A stretch of DNA of 64,000 bases from Kitasatospora sp. NBC_01246 (lineage in GTDB: Bacteria > Actinomycetota > Actinomycetes > Streptomycetales > Streptomycetaceae). This document shows, one piece after another, positions 8,393 through 17,002 of the stretch. The notes beneath the pieces are model-generated. The model did no database searches, had not been told where the DNA came from, and saw nothing but the letters and a program-made list of their open reading frames with translations. The stretch is taken from positions 6,324,001 through 6,388,000 of the forward strand of contig NZ_CP108484.1 in the NCBI RefSeq assembly GCF_036226505.1, in the 5' to 3' direction. The stretch's first letter is position 1. Each line of letters starts with the position of its first letter. A program made the position numbers and the translations under genes.

Positions 8393-10068
8393 GTGATGGT
8401 CCTGTGGTGGTGGTCCGGGCGCCTGGGCGCGTTGAGCAGAGTCGGCAGGAGATCCGTGATGGCACGCCGGCGCACCAGCTCCAAATCTGCAGGCGAGCAG
8501 GCAATGGTGCGCCGCTCCAGCGGAGCGAGCGGGGGAACCAGTGAAACTGGGGTCGTGTCCGGAAGCCTGAGCAGGTCGGCGTCCAGTGGCAGCACGAAGA
8601 AGTCGGACCAGTTCTCCTCCTGTTCCGCCTCCCGGATGCTCTTCATCGCGCGATTCAGTCGCGCGCTCATGTGCACGTCCCTGGCGAACTCTCGACGCAG
8701 GTCGCGGTACCGCGTCTCCCACATCGACGAGGTGTGTGGCAGTCCCAGGTCTAGATAGGGGTTGGAGGCGGGACGGCGGTCGTTGCGGGGGACAGTCCGG
8801 CGCCGTTCGATAAGTGCCAGATTCGCCGCAGCCCGTGGATGGATCTTACGAATCCGGCTGAGCGCGATGACGGCAGCATCCAGCTTCTCTTCGAGCAGGA
8901 GTAGGTAGGCCTGGAGGTTGAAGACCTCGGCCAGGTACTCTGGCTCTGCCGCTTCGAACGCCACCAACTTGCCTATCTGGGAGCCGGCGTGCTGGATGTC
9001 GCCGCTGCAGATCAGGTCGTACGCCCGCCGTAGAGCCATGAGAGCGTGCAGCGGACTCCGCGCAGGGTTCACTGCGGCTTTGGGCTCCCAGAGGGCAAAG
9101 ATCAGTCGCCATAGCCCTCGGTCGTCCACAATATCCCGCTCCCAGGTGCCGGTCAGGGCGCCGCCCTGAATCCGGCGGAGCAGCAGAACCAGTTCACGTG
9201 GCAGAAGCTGCTCGAGATACTTGAGGGCCGAGGTCTCGCCATCAGCAACCCTGCCGAGAAGGTCATAGAGTCCACTGCTTGGCGGCTGCGTGTCTGTACC
9301 TGAGAGGAAAGCGTCGCGGTGAAGCTTCTCCAGCCACTGGATCTTTTCTGCTTGGGTATCCGTGACCTGGTGTGGCACCAGCCGAGCCATCAGGTAGGCC
9401 GACTCGTGCTCGTCCGTCCGGTACTGCCATGGCTCATGAGCTGAGCTCAGAATCTGCGCATCTATCAGGTCGTCCATGATGCCCAGGGGTATCCAGGGCA
9501 GGAGGCGCGACAGGGTCTGGGGGGAGAGCTCTGGAAGCCGATTGCCCGCGAGGGTCGCGAGCAGGGCGAACGCGCCCCAAGGATCCTCCTCTGCCGGAGG
9601 GCTCGCACTGCCGGCAGGCAGACCGGCGCTGTCCGAGAGCACTGCCAGCCTCAGCGCACCGCTGTCGGACAACCACGTAAAGCCCGCAGCATGGATCGTC
9701 GTCAGCGCTTCGGCAACCAGCTCAGGACTGGCGTCGGCGAGGACAGCGCGGACCGCGGGCAGCAGCTGTGCGCTTGGCTCACCGTTCAGGGCACTGCGGA
9801 ACGCGTCCAGTGCCCAGCCTGCCATTGCCGGATCAGCCTGCGCAGTGAGCTCATGCAGCAACGCCTGCGCGCTCTCGACCGCTTGGACGCCGAAGACGCC
9901 CGCCTTCCGCCACTTGCGCACGGTGAAGCCGTCTACCGCTGCATCGGCGCCGTCGGTGTCCCGGAGGGCCCGTTGGACACGCAGCCGCTCACGTTCGAGA
10001 GCGATGGCTTCCGCGCGTGAGCCCGGTGCAGGGCGCCCAGAACCGCCTGGCTGGGGATCAGTTCTCAC
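8389..10068 (-). CDS. Large helical protein with a degenerate J-domain-like segment
   Basis: A protein of about 559 residues if it starts at GTG 10068, chosen for the GAGG just upstream; an ATG at 10107 would add 13 residues. Most of it is an alpha-solenoid-like run of helices (ALLHELTAQADPAMAGWALD, AFRSALNGE, VRAVLADASPELVAEAL, EVFNLQAYLLLLEEKLDAA). Near residue 436 it switches to NPYLDLGLPHTSSMWETRYR, DLRREFARDVHMSARLNRAM, KSIREAEQ. This has the helix spacing of a DnaJ J-domain (xPYexLGv..., YR.L...y.xD, A...I..A), but with ARD in place of HPD. Together with the Hsp70 and GrpE-like neighbours this suggests a dedicated chaperone triad. Without HPD it may bind but not stimulate the Hsp70. Function is inferred from context. 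Confidence 0.6.
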   Translation of the reverse strand: MRTDPQPGGSGRPAPGSRAEAIALERERLRVQRALRDTDGADAAVDGFTVRKWRKAGVFGVQAVESAQALLHELTAQADPAMAGWALDAFRSALNGEPSAQLLPAVRAVLADASPELVAEALTTIHAAGFTWLSDSGALRLAVLSDSAGLPAGSASPPAEEDPWGAFALLATLAGNRLPELSPQTLSRLLPWIPLGIMDDLIDAQILSSAHEPWQYRTDEHESAYLMARLVPHQVTDTQAEKIQWLEKLHRDAFLSGTDTQPPSSGLYDLLGRVADGETSALKYLEQLLPRELVLLLRRIQGGALTGTWERDIVDDRGLWRLIFALWEPKAAVNPARSPLHALMALRRAYDLICSGDIQHAGSQIGKLVAFEAAEPEYLAEVFNLQAYLLLLEEKLDAAVIALSRIRKIHPRAAANLALIERRRTVPRNDRRPASNPYLDLGLPHTSSMWETRYRDLRREFARDVHMSARLNRAMKSIREAEQEENWSDFFVLPLDADLLRLPDTTPVSLVPPLAPLERRTIACSPADLELVRRRAITDLLPTLLNAPRRPDHHHRTIT

Positions 10069-10444
10069 TCTGCCTCGCGTGATCTGCTGGGCTGGGATTT
10101 GGCACATTGTGGCAGGCAGGGAGGCGCGCTGTCGCGGGTTGGCGAGCTCTGGCCTGCCCGACCGACTGAGGGCTGGATCCCGGACGGTCTGGTCTGCCTG
10201 GATTGAGCGAATTCCTGGCCGCAGGAGGCCGCAGGTCGGCTACCGCCCGAGGCCGAATTCTGGCGACCTGGGCCGCAACCCCATGGCCGGAGGATGGAGC
10301 TTGTTGCCTGGCTCTTCGCAGTTGAGGGTCTAGCCCCGGGGCGTGGCGGTCGCGGAGCTGGGTCGCGCCCGTAGAGGGATGCTCAGTGGGAGGGACTCGC
10401 TTGTCCAGTCCCCCGAGAGCCCACGGCTGACGGTCGGCGCTTGC
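10069..10444. other. Intergenic region before the chaperone operon
   Basis: About 375 bases between two minus-strand genes. No frame with convincing codon use or recognisable product was seen. It should contain the promoter of the Hsp70-RNase operon on the minus strand and the end of the upstream transcript. Confidence 0.4.
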
Positions 10445-11668
10445 TCACTCCTCTTCGCCGCGCTCTTCGCTGGCAAGGGCGGCGCGGCTCGCCCAGACCC
10501 CAGCAACCCCCACGGCCAACACACCCGTCCCTATGGCCGCTTTGCGCCCCGCCTCTGCGGCTGCGTTCTTCAATTGCGCCGGGTCCCGGGCCGCGTCCCA
10601 CCATTGTGTCGCCTCCAGCGAGCGTCGACCAGACTCGATTCCGAGCGGCCTGTGGAAGTCATCGACGACGATGCCGACACGGTTGATCGAGCCCACCACG
10701 GTCCGGTGCGCGGGCAAGTGCAGCAGTACATTCGAGTTGGCCGTATCGGCGGCCGCATCCATACGTGCCATCAGGTGCTCAATCCTCTGTGAGATGAGTT
10801 CCCGCCGCTTCTGCCGGTCCTCCTTCAGCAAGAGCCGACGCCCGTCCAGCTTGTCCGGAGACTCGTCCAGCAGCCTCTGCAGTCGCAGCACGTCGAGCGC
10901 GTCCTGAAGTTCGAAGCAGCGAGCCACAACGGCGAGCAGCTCCTCAACCTCGGCCCCTGCTTCCTTGACCGTCTTGGCGAGATCACCGATTTTGGCCGTG
11001 CTCTCCAGCCTCTCCGCAAGTGCGTCGAGTCGGCCCAGTGTCCAGCCCAGGGCGTCCGTGATCGTATGGGTCCTCGCCTGAACGGTCGACCACGTGTCAT
11101 CGTCGACCCGGCCCTCCCGTTCCAGAACGTTCATGGCGGACTCGATGTCGAGGCCCGCTCCGAACACCTTCCCCAACTCGGTGTCCCTCTGGGCGCGAAT
11201 AATGTCGTCGACCTTCTTGTCGATCGCCGCGAGATAGCTCTTGATCTCACTCATCTCATGCTGCATCGCTAGCTGCGCCATGATCCCCGCAGCGCCGGAA
11301 AGAACCGCCGGATTGGCTAGGAGCGAGCCAGGCTCCTCCGCGATCTGGAGCCATGACTTGATTGAGCCCGGCTTCCCCACCATCGCATAACTGATGCCTG
11401 GTGTCTTGCTTTCCATCAGTCCGAACTTCTTGACTAGATATGCAGACTCCTTGGTCAACTTCAGCCAGCAAGCTGAGTTGGCGGAAATCTCAGAACCTGC
11501 CTGTGCGATTCCAGCTGCGGTGCGGAGGAGAGGTCCGAGTCTCTGCAATCCGAGATCCTTCGAAAGCGACAGTAGCCCCTCTGAGGTAAGGAAGCGCTTG
11601 ACATCTGTCGGGTTCCCGATGACCGCAAGACCATCGCCGTCACTGATCATCCGAATTTTGTTGTCCAT
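10445..11668 (-). CDS. Unknown helical protein with a C-terminal membrane segment
   Basis: A 407-residue protein starting at ATG 11668, selected because AGGAG lies 8 bases upstream. The N-terminal third contains DNKIRMISDGDGLAVIGNPT, DVKRFLTSEGLLSLS and short hydrophobic helices (LLANPAVLSGAAGIMAQLAM). The middle is strongly helical and coiled-coil-like (EMSEIKSYLAAIDKKVDDII, LGRLDALAERLESTAK, TVKEAGAEVEELLAVVARC). The end has a probable transmembrane helix (AAIGTGVLAVGVAGVWAS) followed by an acidic tail. No nucleotide-binding or catalytic motif was seen and no family is recognised. Its place in a defence-like island leaves open a membrane-acting effector, but that is only contextual. Confidence 0.6.
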   Translation of the reverse strand: MDNKIRMISDGDGLAVIGNPTDVKRFLTSEGLLSLSKDLGLQRLGPLLRTAAGIAQAGSEISANSACWLKLTKESAYLVKKFGLMESKTPGISYAMVGKPGSIKSWLQIAEEPGSLLANPAVLSGAAGIMAQLAMQHEMSEIKSYLAAIDKKVDDIIRAQRDTELGKVFGAGLDIESAMNVLEREGRVDDDTWSTVQARTHTITDALGWTLGRLDALAERLESTAKIGDLAKTVKEAGAEVEELLAVVARCFELQDALDVLRLQRLLDESPDKLDGRRLLLKEDRQKRRELISQRIEHLMARMDAAADTANSNVLLHLPAHRTVVGSINRVGIVVDDFHRPLGIESGRRSLEATQWWDAARDPAQLKNAAAEAGRKAAIGTGVLAVGVAGVWASRAALASEERGEEE

Positions 11669-11825
11669 CGCCTGCTCCTGTAGTGAATAATCGCAGTTGA
11701 GGGTAGTTGAGGTGGGCGTCACGCGAGCCGCTATCGCCGGAGATGTTGACCTCTTCCCGGCTGCCGACGCACGCACTGCACCCTCGCGGCGGCTACGGCT
11801 GCCTCGAACGTCGAACGGCCGGAAG

Positions 11826-13436
11826 TTACTGGGCTGCCCAGCCCTTCTTCCACTTCTCCAGAACCAGCCAGAACTCGCGAGGCCATGACATCGTCAACGG
11901 GTCGAATGCGTAGTTCTCGGCGGAAGCCGTCTTCCAGAGAGTGAGCGCGTTCTCCGCCTCATCCGCAAGGAGTCCTGCGGTGGCCAAGAGGTCTCGTGCG
12001 GTGCCGTAGTCCCTGCGCTCTGCAGCGTCTGCGAGACTGGGCCAGAGTTCCCACACCAGATGTTGCTGGAGCTCTCGAAGGTGATCGCCGGTCTTGCACT
12101 CCACGTAGCCGCGCACGTTCCGGGCCACCTCCTCATCCTGGCGGTCGAGTTCACCAAGCTGGTCGTCATCCCAGCCGTGCTCCTCGACGAGCTCCCTCCA
12201 AAACGCCCAGGCGCGCTCAGCCTCGGTCCGTGCGTACTCGTTAAGCCCTTCCTGAGTCAGCCGAGGGAATTGCAGGGCATCCAGCTCATCGGAGCCGGGA
12301 GCCCCCATCGGTGAACCCGGCCCGTTGCCGTACCGGATCTGCGTGAGGACCTCCAGCAGGCGGAGCGAGGATGCGACCTCCTCATCACGAATCACATGGC
12401 AGATGTCGGCAACATCCTGGACGACCTCTTCCCAGCTTTCCTCCGCGATGTGGTCATCGAGCTGATCGGCCAGTGAGTCCGCCGAGCCTCGCCCGCGCAA
12501 GTCACCCAGAAGCTCCTCGATCTTGGAGTCAAGCCGCTCTACGGCCGCCTCAGGAGTCGACCGGTCGCGCCTTGCCGCGCCTTCCTTCTCTGCACGCTCG
12601 ACAGCCTCCCGGCGCTGCTTGCGGGCTGTTTGGGAAGAAGGGAGACGGGTCTGCAAGGATCGCATCTCCTCGGCTTTCGCCGGGTCGACCTCGTCGAGCA
12701 GCCCGATAGCGTGCATGCGGTGTCCGGCCTGGACGATCGGATCCGATGCGAGGCAACAGAGCAGGCCCACGGCATCCTTCGGAGCACGTTGTGCCACGGC
12801 CACGGCAAGCGCGAGACGGGCCGCGCTCGATGCACCCTGGTGTGCAACAAGCTGTTCCACGGCCTCAGGCACGTACCCGGCAGGGTGCTTGTGCTCGGCG
12901 AGAGCCAGACTTACCCGCACGCGGGTAGTGAGCGGGACGGTCTCGTCCGCGGCGAAGAGGTGTGCCGTCCACAGCGCCCACCCGTCACGTACGGCATCCG
13001 CCAGCCAATCCCAGCTGTTCCTGGGAAGCAGGTAGCGGGCTTCCAAGTAGCCCAGGTCGTCACGGCCGTGCGCCAAGGCGTCTGCCGCCTGGTGCCTCAG
13101 TCCGGCAGGGAGGCCCTTGGCGCCGGCGACGTAGCAGAGACCGACCGTGTACTCGGAGGCGGAGTAACTAGGCCGGTCAACCTGCACTCTGGACAGATGC
13201 AGGATCCGCTGCAAGTCCTCGTGCCAGGGACCCGGCGCCTGGACGATGAATGAGGCTGCCGCGAGCGCCGGGCCGCCGCGAATGTTGCATGCTTCCAGGT
13301 TGGAAGTCCGCCAGTGGTCGGCTAGCGACTCATCTGCCAACCTGACGAGGCATGTCAGGGTGGCCTCGCTCGGCTTCCTGGAACGTGCCGGTACCTCGCA
13401 GTTGGGCAGGAATTCGGGCCTTCCGGCGCTTCCCAT
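11826..13436 (-). CDS. Unknown large soluble protein
   Basis: A 536-residue protein. The start at ATG 13436 (MGSAGRPEFLP) is preferred over an upstream ATG because AAGGGGGA lies directly before it. It is rich in Ala, Leu, Glu and Trp, and helical: RHQAADALAHGRDDLGYLEA, WLADAVRDGWALWTAHLFA, EHGWDDDQLGELDRQDEEVA. A charged linker in the middle (RKQRREAVERAEKEGAARRD) is followed by a second helical domain ending in Trp-rich SWPREFWLVLEKWKKGWAAQ. It looks like an alpha-solenoid protein; no catalytic motif or known family was recognised. It lies 157 bases upstream of the membrane-tailed gene on the same strand, so they may share a transcript. Confidence 0.6.
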   Translation of the reverse strand: MGSAGRPEFLPNCEVPARSRKPSEATLTCLVRLADESLADHWRTSNLEACNIRGGPALAAASFIVQAPGPWHEDLQRILHLSRVQVDRPSYSASEYTVGLCYVAGAKGLPAGLRHQAADALAHGRDDLGYLEARYLLPRNSWDWLADAVRDGWALWTAHLFAADETVPLTTRVRVSLALAEHKHPAGYVPEAVEQLVAHQGASSAARLALAVAVAQRAPKDAVGLLCCLASDPIVQAGHRMHAIGLLDEVDPAKAEEMRSLQTRLPSSQTARKQRREAVERAEKEGAARRDRSTPEAAVERLDSKIEELLGDLRGRGSADSLADQLDDHIAEESWEEVVQDVADICHVIRDEEVASSLRLLEVLTQIRYGNGPGSPMGAPGSDELDALQFPRLTQEGLNEYARTEAERAWAFWRELVEEHGWDDDQLGELDRQDEEVARNVRGYVECKTGDHLRELQQHLVWELWPSLADAAERRDYGTARDLLATAGLLADEAENALTLWKTASAENYAFDPLTMSWPREFWLVLEKWKKGWAAQ

Positions 13437-13572
13437 GTATCCCCCTTGATCGACAGCCATGGGCATACTAGCCACGGCCAATGCGGTGCGGCGGCCATTT
13501 CACTTCTCTCCCGGCAGGCGGCCAGAAACAGCTCTTCCAACGCCACAGACGCTGCTCTGAGCCTGCATGTGT

Positions 13573-13932
13573 TCAGGTGCGAAGGGCCCGCAGCACGAAT
13601 GCGACTTCGTCCCGCCACCCGAGGAGCTCACCGACCGTCGGGGGCAGCGCGAATTGCTGGTGGTGGCAGGCCACGCTGAGGTTGCGCCAGACTGCCGCGA
13701 GTCGACCGGCCAACCGGTGGTCGAGGTTGTGGGCGAGCCAGACGACCTTGGTCTCCGTCCGGCAGCGGCTGAGGGCCGACCGGTGAGCGGAGATGTAGGT
13801 CTCGAGTCCTCCTTCCAGGGCACGGCGGAGCAGGAACACCGCGGCACGCGGGTGCGGGGCCTCGGCGTCGAGAAGCGATGCGACGGCAGTCATGCGGTCC
13901 GCCGAGGTCAGCACATCGGTTGCAGCAGTCAC
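13573..13932 (-). CDS. Small helical partner B of the SMC-like ATPase (HEPN-like?)
   Basis: A 119-residue protein starting at GTG within the overlap GTGA with the microprotein stop. It is all-helical: PRAAVFLLRRALEGGLETYI, TKVVWLAHNL, LAGRLAAVWRNLSVACHHQQ, then ALPPTVGELLGWRDEVAFVL. It is clearly paralogous to the 129-residue protein two genes upstream, sharing R.A..L.R.ALE, K(L/V)..L, A.R..A.W..LS..CH, L.PT and WR.EV..(V/L).R. The segment R83 to H90 could be an R-x6-H element like that of HEPN ribonucleases. The paralogue lacks the Arg, so this copy would be the active one if the idea holds. Fold and activity are inferred. Confidence 0.6.
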   Translation of the reverse strand: MTAATDVLTSADRMTAVASLLDAEAPHPRAAVFLLRRALEGGLETYISAHRSALSRCRTETKVVWLAHNLDHRLAGRLAAVWRNLSVACHHQQFALPPTVGELLGWRDEVAFVLRALRT

Positions 13933-14054
13933 AGGGATCGCAGGGGCACGTTCGTGGGCTCGGACAAGGCATGCAGGCACGACTCTGTGACCTCGGCGGT
14001 GAGAGGGCCGAAGACCGTGCGTGCCCACGGACTGGCGGAGTTTGCGTCTGACAT
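13929..14054 (-). CDS. 41-residue microprotein between the two paralogues
   Basis: A 126-base frame starting at ATG 14054 with GGGGGA about nine bases upstream, and ending in a TGA that overlaps the GTG of the next gene (GTGA). The product includes MSDANSASPWARTVFGPLT and AEVTESCLHALSEPTNVPL, with no recognised domain. The good ribosome site and precise coupling argue that it is translated, perhaps mainly to couple expression of the downstream gene. The upstream gene stops 43 bases before its start. Confidence 0.45.
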   Translation of the reverse strand: MSDANSASPWARTVFGPLTAEVTESCLHALSEPTNVPLRSL

Positions 14055-14096
14055 GAGAATCCCCCGATCGATCGGAAACCGGATTGTGGCGGACGG

Positions 14097-14486
14097 TCAG
14101 CTGCCTGAACGGTGACTCAGTTCCCTTACGAGGTAGTCGACTTCGGCCCGCCAGGCCCGAACCTGGTCGTACGTGGGCCCGAGCTCGTACAGGTGGTAGT
14201 GGCATCCCAGGCTGAGCTGGGCCCAGAGGGCCTTCACGCGCCGAGCCGTCTCCGCCGCCGTGGAGGAGTGCAGGAGGAGCAGCTTGGCGCGACCCGAGGT
14301 GGGGTGGCGCAGGCCGGGCAGCGCGACCTGCAGCGTGAGGTCGACGCAGAGCTCCAGGGCCGTCCGAAGCGCGAGGCACGCTCCGCGATGCCTGCCCGTG
14401 GTCGTGACGCCGGCGAGTTCGCCGTCGAGCAGACGGTTGGCAGTCAGCAGCAGACCTCCGACAGAAGCGGAGCAGTGGGTGGTCAT
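14097..14486 (-). CDS. Small helical partner A of the SMC-like ATPase
   Basis: A 129-residue all-helical protein whose ATG overlaps the ATPase stop codon (ATGA, 14483-14486). Main segments are SVGGLLLTANRLLDGELAG, RHRGACLALRTALELCVDL, RAKLLLLHSSTAAETARRV, KALWAQLSLGCHYHLYELGP and QVRAWRAEVDYLVREL. It shares the A.W..LS..CH and WR.EV signatures with the 119-residue protein downstream, so the locus holds two diverged copies of one family. Here Gln90 replaces the Arg that precedes Cys-His in the other copy, suggesting one regulatory and one catalytic or structural member, as in paired HEPN proteins. The family is not otherwise recognised. Confidence 0.6.
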   Translation of the reverse strand: MTTHCSASVGGLLLTANRLLDGELAGVTTTGRHRGACLALRTALELCVDLTLQVALPGLRHPTSGRAKLLLLHSSTAAETARRVKALWAQLSLGCHYHLYELGPTYDQVRAWRAEVDYLVRELSHRSGS

Positions 14487-16906
14487 GCGGCCACCTCCGG
14501 CTTGCGGATCTTCTGCGCCAGATCCTCGACGTCCGAGACGAAGCGGTGGGGAACGGAGATCGAGGTGCCGTCGGGGTGGGCTCCACGCTGGCACTTCCGG
14601 ATGAGAAGCCACGCCTGGTCCCTGTACCGGCGGCGCACCTCGGACTCGACGTCGCCGACGCGTCCCACATCACCGAAGAGGGCGATCGCCGCGACCTCCT
14701 GGAACCTCTCCGCGCTGTCGAGCGCGTCCTGGAGGTCCCGCTCCGATCCGCCGGCGCGGTGGTGGCGGATCCACGCGGCCTCCAGGAAGGCGTTCTCCAG
14801 GGCGATACGGCACAGGCCGGGCAGCACGTGGCTGTACGTCTCGGCGGGAAGGCCCCGGGTGGAGGCGATGGCCCGGGCGTCGCCGATGGCCTGGGCGACC
14901 GGGTCGTCGACGCACTCGACCTTCACCCGGGACCCCTCGCTACGCGTGACCTGGAAGACCGCGACCGGCAGTTCCAGGTCGGTGAACGCCTTCTGCAGGC
15001 GGGTGTCGTGCGTGAAGACGACGATCTGCTGGTGCCTGCCCATCTCGTGGAGCACCTGGGCGAGTCCGTACACCTTGGTCGGGTCCATGGACTGCACGGG
15101 GTCGTCGATGACAAGGAAACCGAACGGGCTGTCCGCCGTCGTGGCCCTCGGCAGAAAGAGGGAGAGCGCGAGGGAATGCAGCTCACCCTGGCTCATGACG
15201 TCGAGCGCGGGAGCGTCCTGGCCGTCGACGGAGGCCGCCATGACGAGCTTGCGGACGCTCGCCTTCTCGCTGCCCTTCAGGCTCACGGCCGTGAGGTCGA
15301 CGTTGCTCTCCTGCCGCAGGCGCTCCCAGATGTCCTGCGTGGCGCTGGTGAAACGCTCCATGCGCCGCTCCCGCAGTTCGGTGGTGAGGTCCTTGAGCCA
15401 CTTCACCGCCTTGCGGAGGTTGCTCAGCAGGGGCTTGTCCCGCTCGGCCGCGCGCGCCCGGCCCGCCCAGGCGGCGAGCCGGACGACGAGCGCGCTCCAC
15501 CGCTCGTCACGCTCCTCCAACTCGCGGGCCGCGGACATCCTGATGGTGTCACAGGCGTCGGCCAGGACCATGGCGGCCTCCTCGGCGCTCCGGGCGAGCT
15601 CGACGGGGTCAGTGATCTGCCGGCAGTTGATCCACACCGTCCACGGGTCATCCAGGGAGGCGGGGATGCGCGCGGGGGATTCGATGAGGTTCTGGAGGTC
15701 CCGCGCGCCCGTCTGTACGGCGGAGCGCGCGTCCTCGGCGGCCTTCGCCTCGCGATGCAGCTCCGCGACCTGCCGGGAGGCGCGGTCGTACCACTCCCGT
15801 CCGAGGACCCGTTCCGTTCCGCACGCCGGGCAGACGTCGTCGTAGGGGTGCCGGTCGACGTGCGCGAGAGCCTTCTCCAGCAGGTCTGCGTGCAGCCGGG
15901 CGTTCTCGGCGTCGGTACCGCGAAGGTCCTCCACGTCGGCGAGGGCGATGCGCAGCCGCTGAACGGCCTGCCCGACCTTCTCCAAGTCGGGACCACCCAC
16001 CCCGGCCTCGACGCGGAGCTCGGCGAGCCGGCTGTCGTCGGCCAGGGGGAGGCCGGCGAGGAGCTCGTCGATGGTGTCGAGGTCCAGGGCGCCCGGGGTG
16101 TCCACGGCGACCAGGGCCTGTACGGCGCGGTCGTCGTTCTCCAGCTCGTAGAGGGCGTCCTTCAGGCCGGGCAGGGCGTCCCTCATCTCCTTCGCGGCGG
16201 CGGTGAGAGCCTTCTCCCGCGCGTTCAGCCTGTTGGTCGCGGTGGAGAGCAGCTCCATGCCAAGGATGGCGGCGATCGCGTCGTACCGCTCGGACGGCTT
16301 GCCGGTGAGCATGAGGTCGAGGTCGGTGTACGAGAGGAACGGCCGGTGGTCCGCGAGGGCCGTGTCCCAGCCGACTCCGGCCAGGGGCACAATTCCGTGG
16401 CCCGGACGCTTGAAGGTGGCCTCGGAGCTTCCGAACTCCTTGCTCGTCCAGGTGCGGGTGAGGGTACTGCGACCAGTGTCGCCCCTGATCGCGAGCTTGA
16501 CCTCGATCGTGGGGTCGTCTCCGGCATGGAGGTTGGACCAGCGGCCGCCGCGCGTGGCGTCCTGGCCCGGCCGATGGGCCCTGGCGCCGGTGAAGCCGAC
16601 CTCGATGGCGTCGGCGAGGCTGGACTTGCCGGAGCCGTTACGGCCCACGACGAGGTTGACGCCTGGGCGGGGGCTCAGGCTCAGCCGGGCGCGGGGGCCG
16701 ATGCCGCGGAAGCCGTTGACGGCGACGGAGTCGAGGTAGACGCGCCCGGAGGGAGCCGACGAAGTGGCGGTGCCGGCGGCGTTGCTGTCGAGCGCTTCAC
16801 GGATAAGGGCTTTGACGGGTTCGGGGAGGGCCGACTCGGCCAGGCGCTTCGCCACCGTCTCGGCGAGGGGGAGCGCGGTCTGCTGGTGCTGTTCCTTCTC
16901 GGTCAC
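14483..16906 (-). CDS. SMC/RecF-like AAA ATPase of a candidate defence operon
   Basis: An 807-residue ABC-type ATPase. GTG 16906 is chosen as start because AGGAGG lies about nine bases upstream. Walker A is GRNGSGKSS (88-96), preceded by the usual VAVNGFRGIGPRARL opening strand. A long helical middle carries a CPAC pair (Cys359, Cys362), like a Rad50 zinc hook or a structural zinc site. The C-lobe has signature MSQGELHSL (571-579), Walker B FLVIDDPVQSMD (597-608) and H-loop FTHD (His633). The last 110 residues form an extra helical domain. It is followed by overlapping genes for two paralogous small proteins, a layout like Lamassu and other SMC-plus-effector defence systems. Homology to any named system was not established. 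Confidence 0.8.
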   Translation of the reverse strand: MTEKEQHQQTALPLAETVAKRLAESALPEPVKALIREALDSNAAGTATSSAPSGRVYLDSVAVNGFRGIGPRARLSLSPRPGVNLVVGRNGSGKSSLADAIEVGFTGARAHRPGQDATRGGRWSNLHAGDDPTIEVKLAIRGDTGRSTLTRTWTSKEFGSSEATFKRPGHGIVPLAGVGWDTALADHRPFLSYTDLDLMLTGKPSERYDAIAAILGMELLSTATNRLNAREKALTAAAKEMRDALPGLKDALYELENDDRAVQALVAVDTPGALDLDTIDELLAGLPLADDSRLAELRVEAGVGGPDLEKVGQAVQRLRIALADVEDLRGTDAENARLHADLLEKALAHVDRHPYDDVCPACGTERVLGREWYDRASRQVAELHREAKAAEDARSAVQTGARDLQNLIESPARIPASLDDPWTVWINCRQITDPVELARSAEEAAMVLADACDTIRMSAARELEERDERWSALVVRLAAWAGRARAAERDKPLLSNLRKAVKWLKDLTTELRERRMERFTSATQDIWERLRQESNVDLTAVSLKGSEKASVRKLVMAASVDGQDAPALDVMSQGELHSLALSLFLPRATTADSPFGFLVIDDPVQSMDPTKVYGLAQVLHEMGRHQQIVVFTHDTRLQKAFTDLELPVAVFQVTRSEGSRVKVECVDDPVAQAIGDARAIASTRGLPAETYSHVLPGLCRIALENAFLEAAWIRHHRAGGSERDLQDALDSAERFQEVAAIALFGDVGRVGDVESEVRRRYRDQAWLLIRKCQRGAHPDGTSISVPHRFVSDVEDLAQKIRKPEVAA

Positions 16907-17002
16907 GAAGGGCCTCCTGCGCGGTGTGGCGGGGTTCGGCGGTATCGATCCGCCTTCTGACAGGAGGAGACGATAGGGAGGAAGCAACCTCTTAAGCCTT
17001 CA

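Noticed and set aside
14546..16960. 804-codon plus-strand frame opposite the SMC-like ATPase
   Set aside because: The minus strand has a complete set of ABC ATPase motifs and a good ribosome site; the plus product is Gly/Val/Arg-rich.
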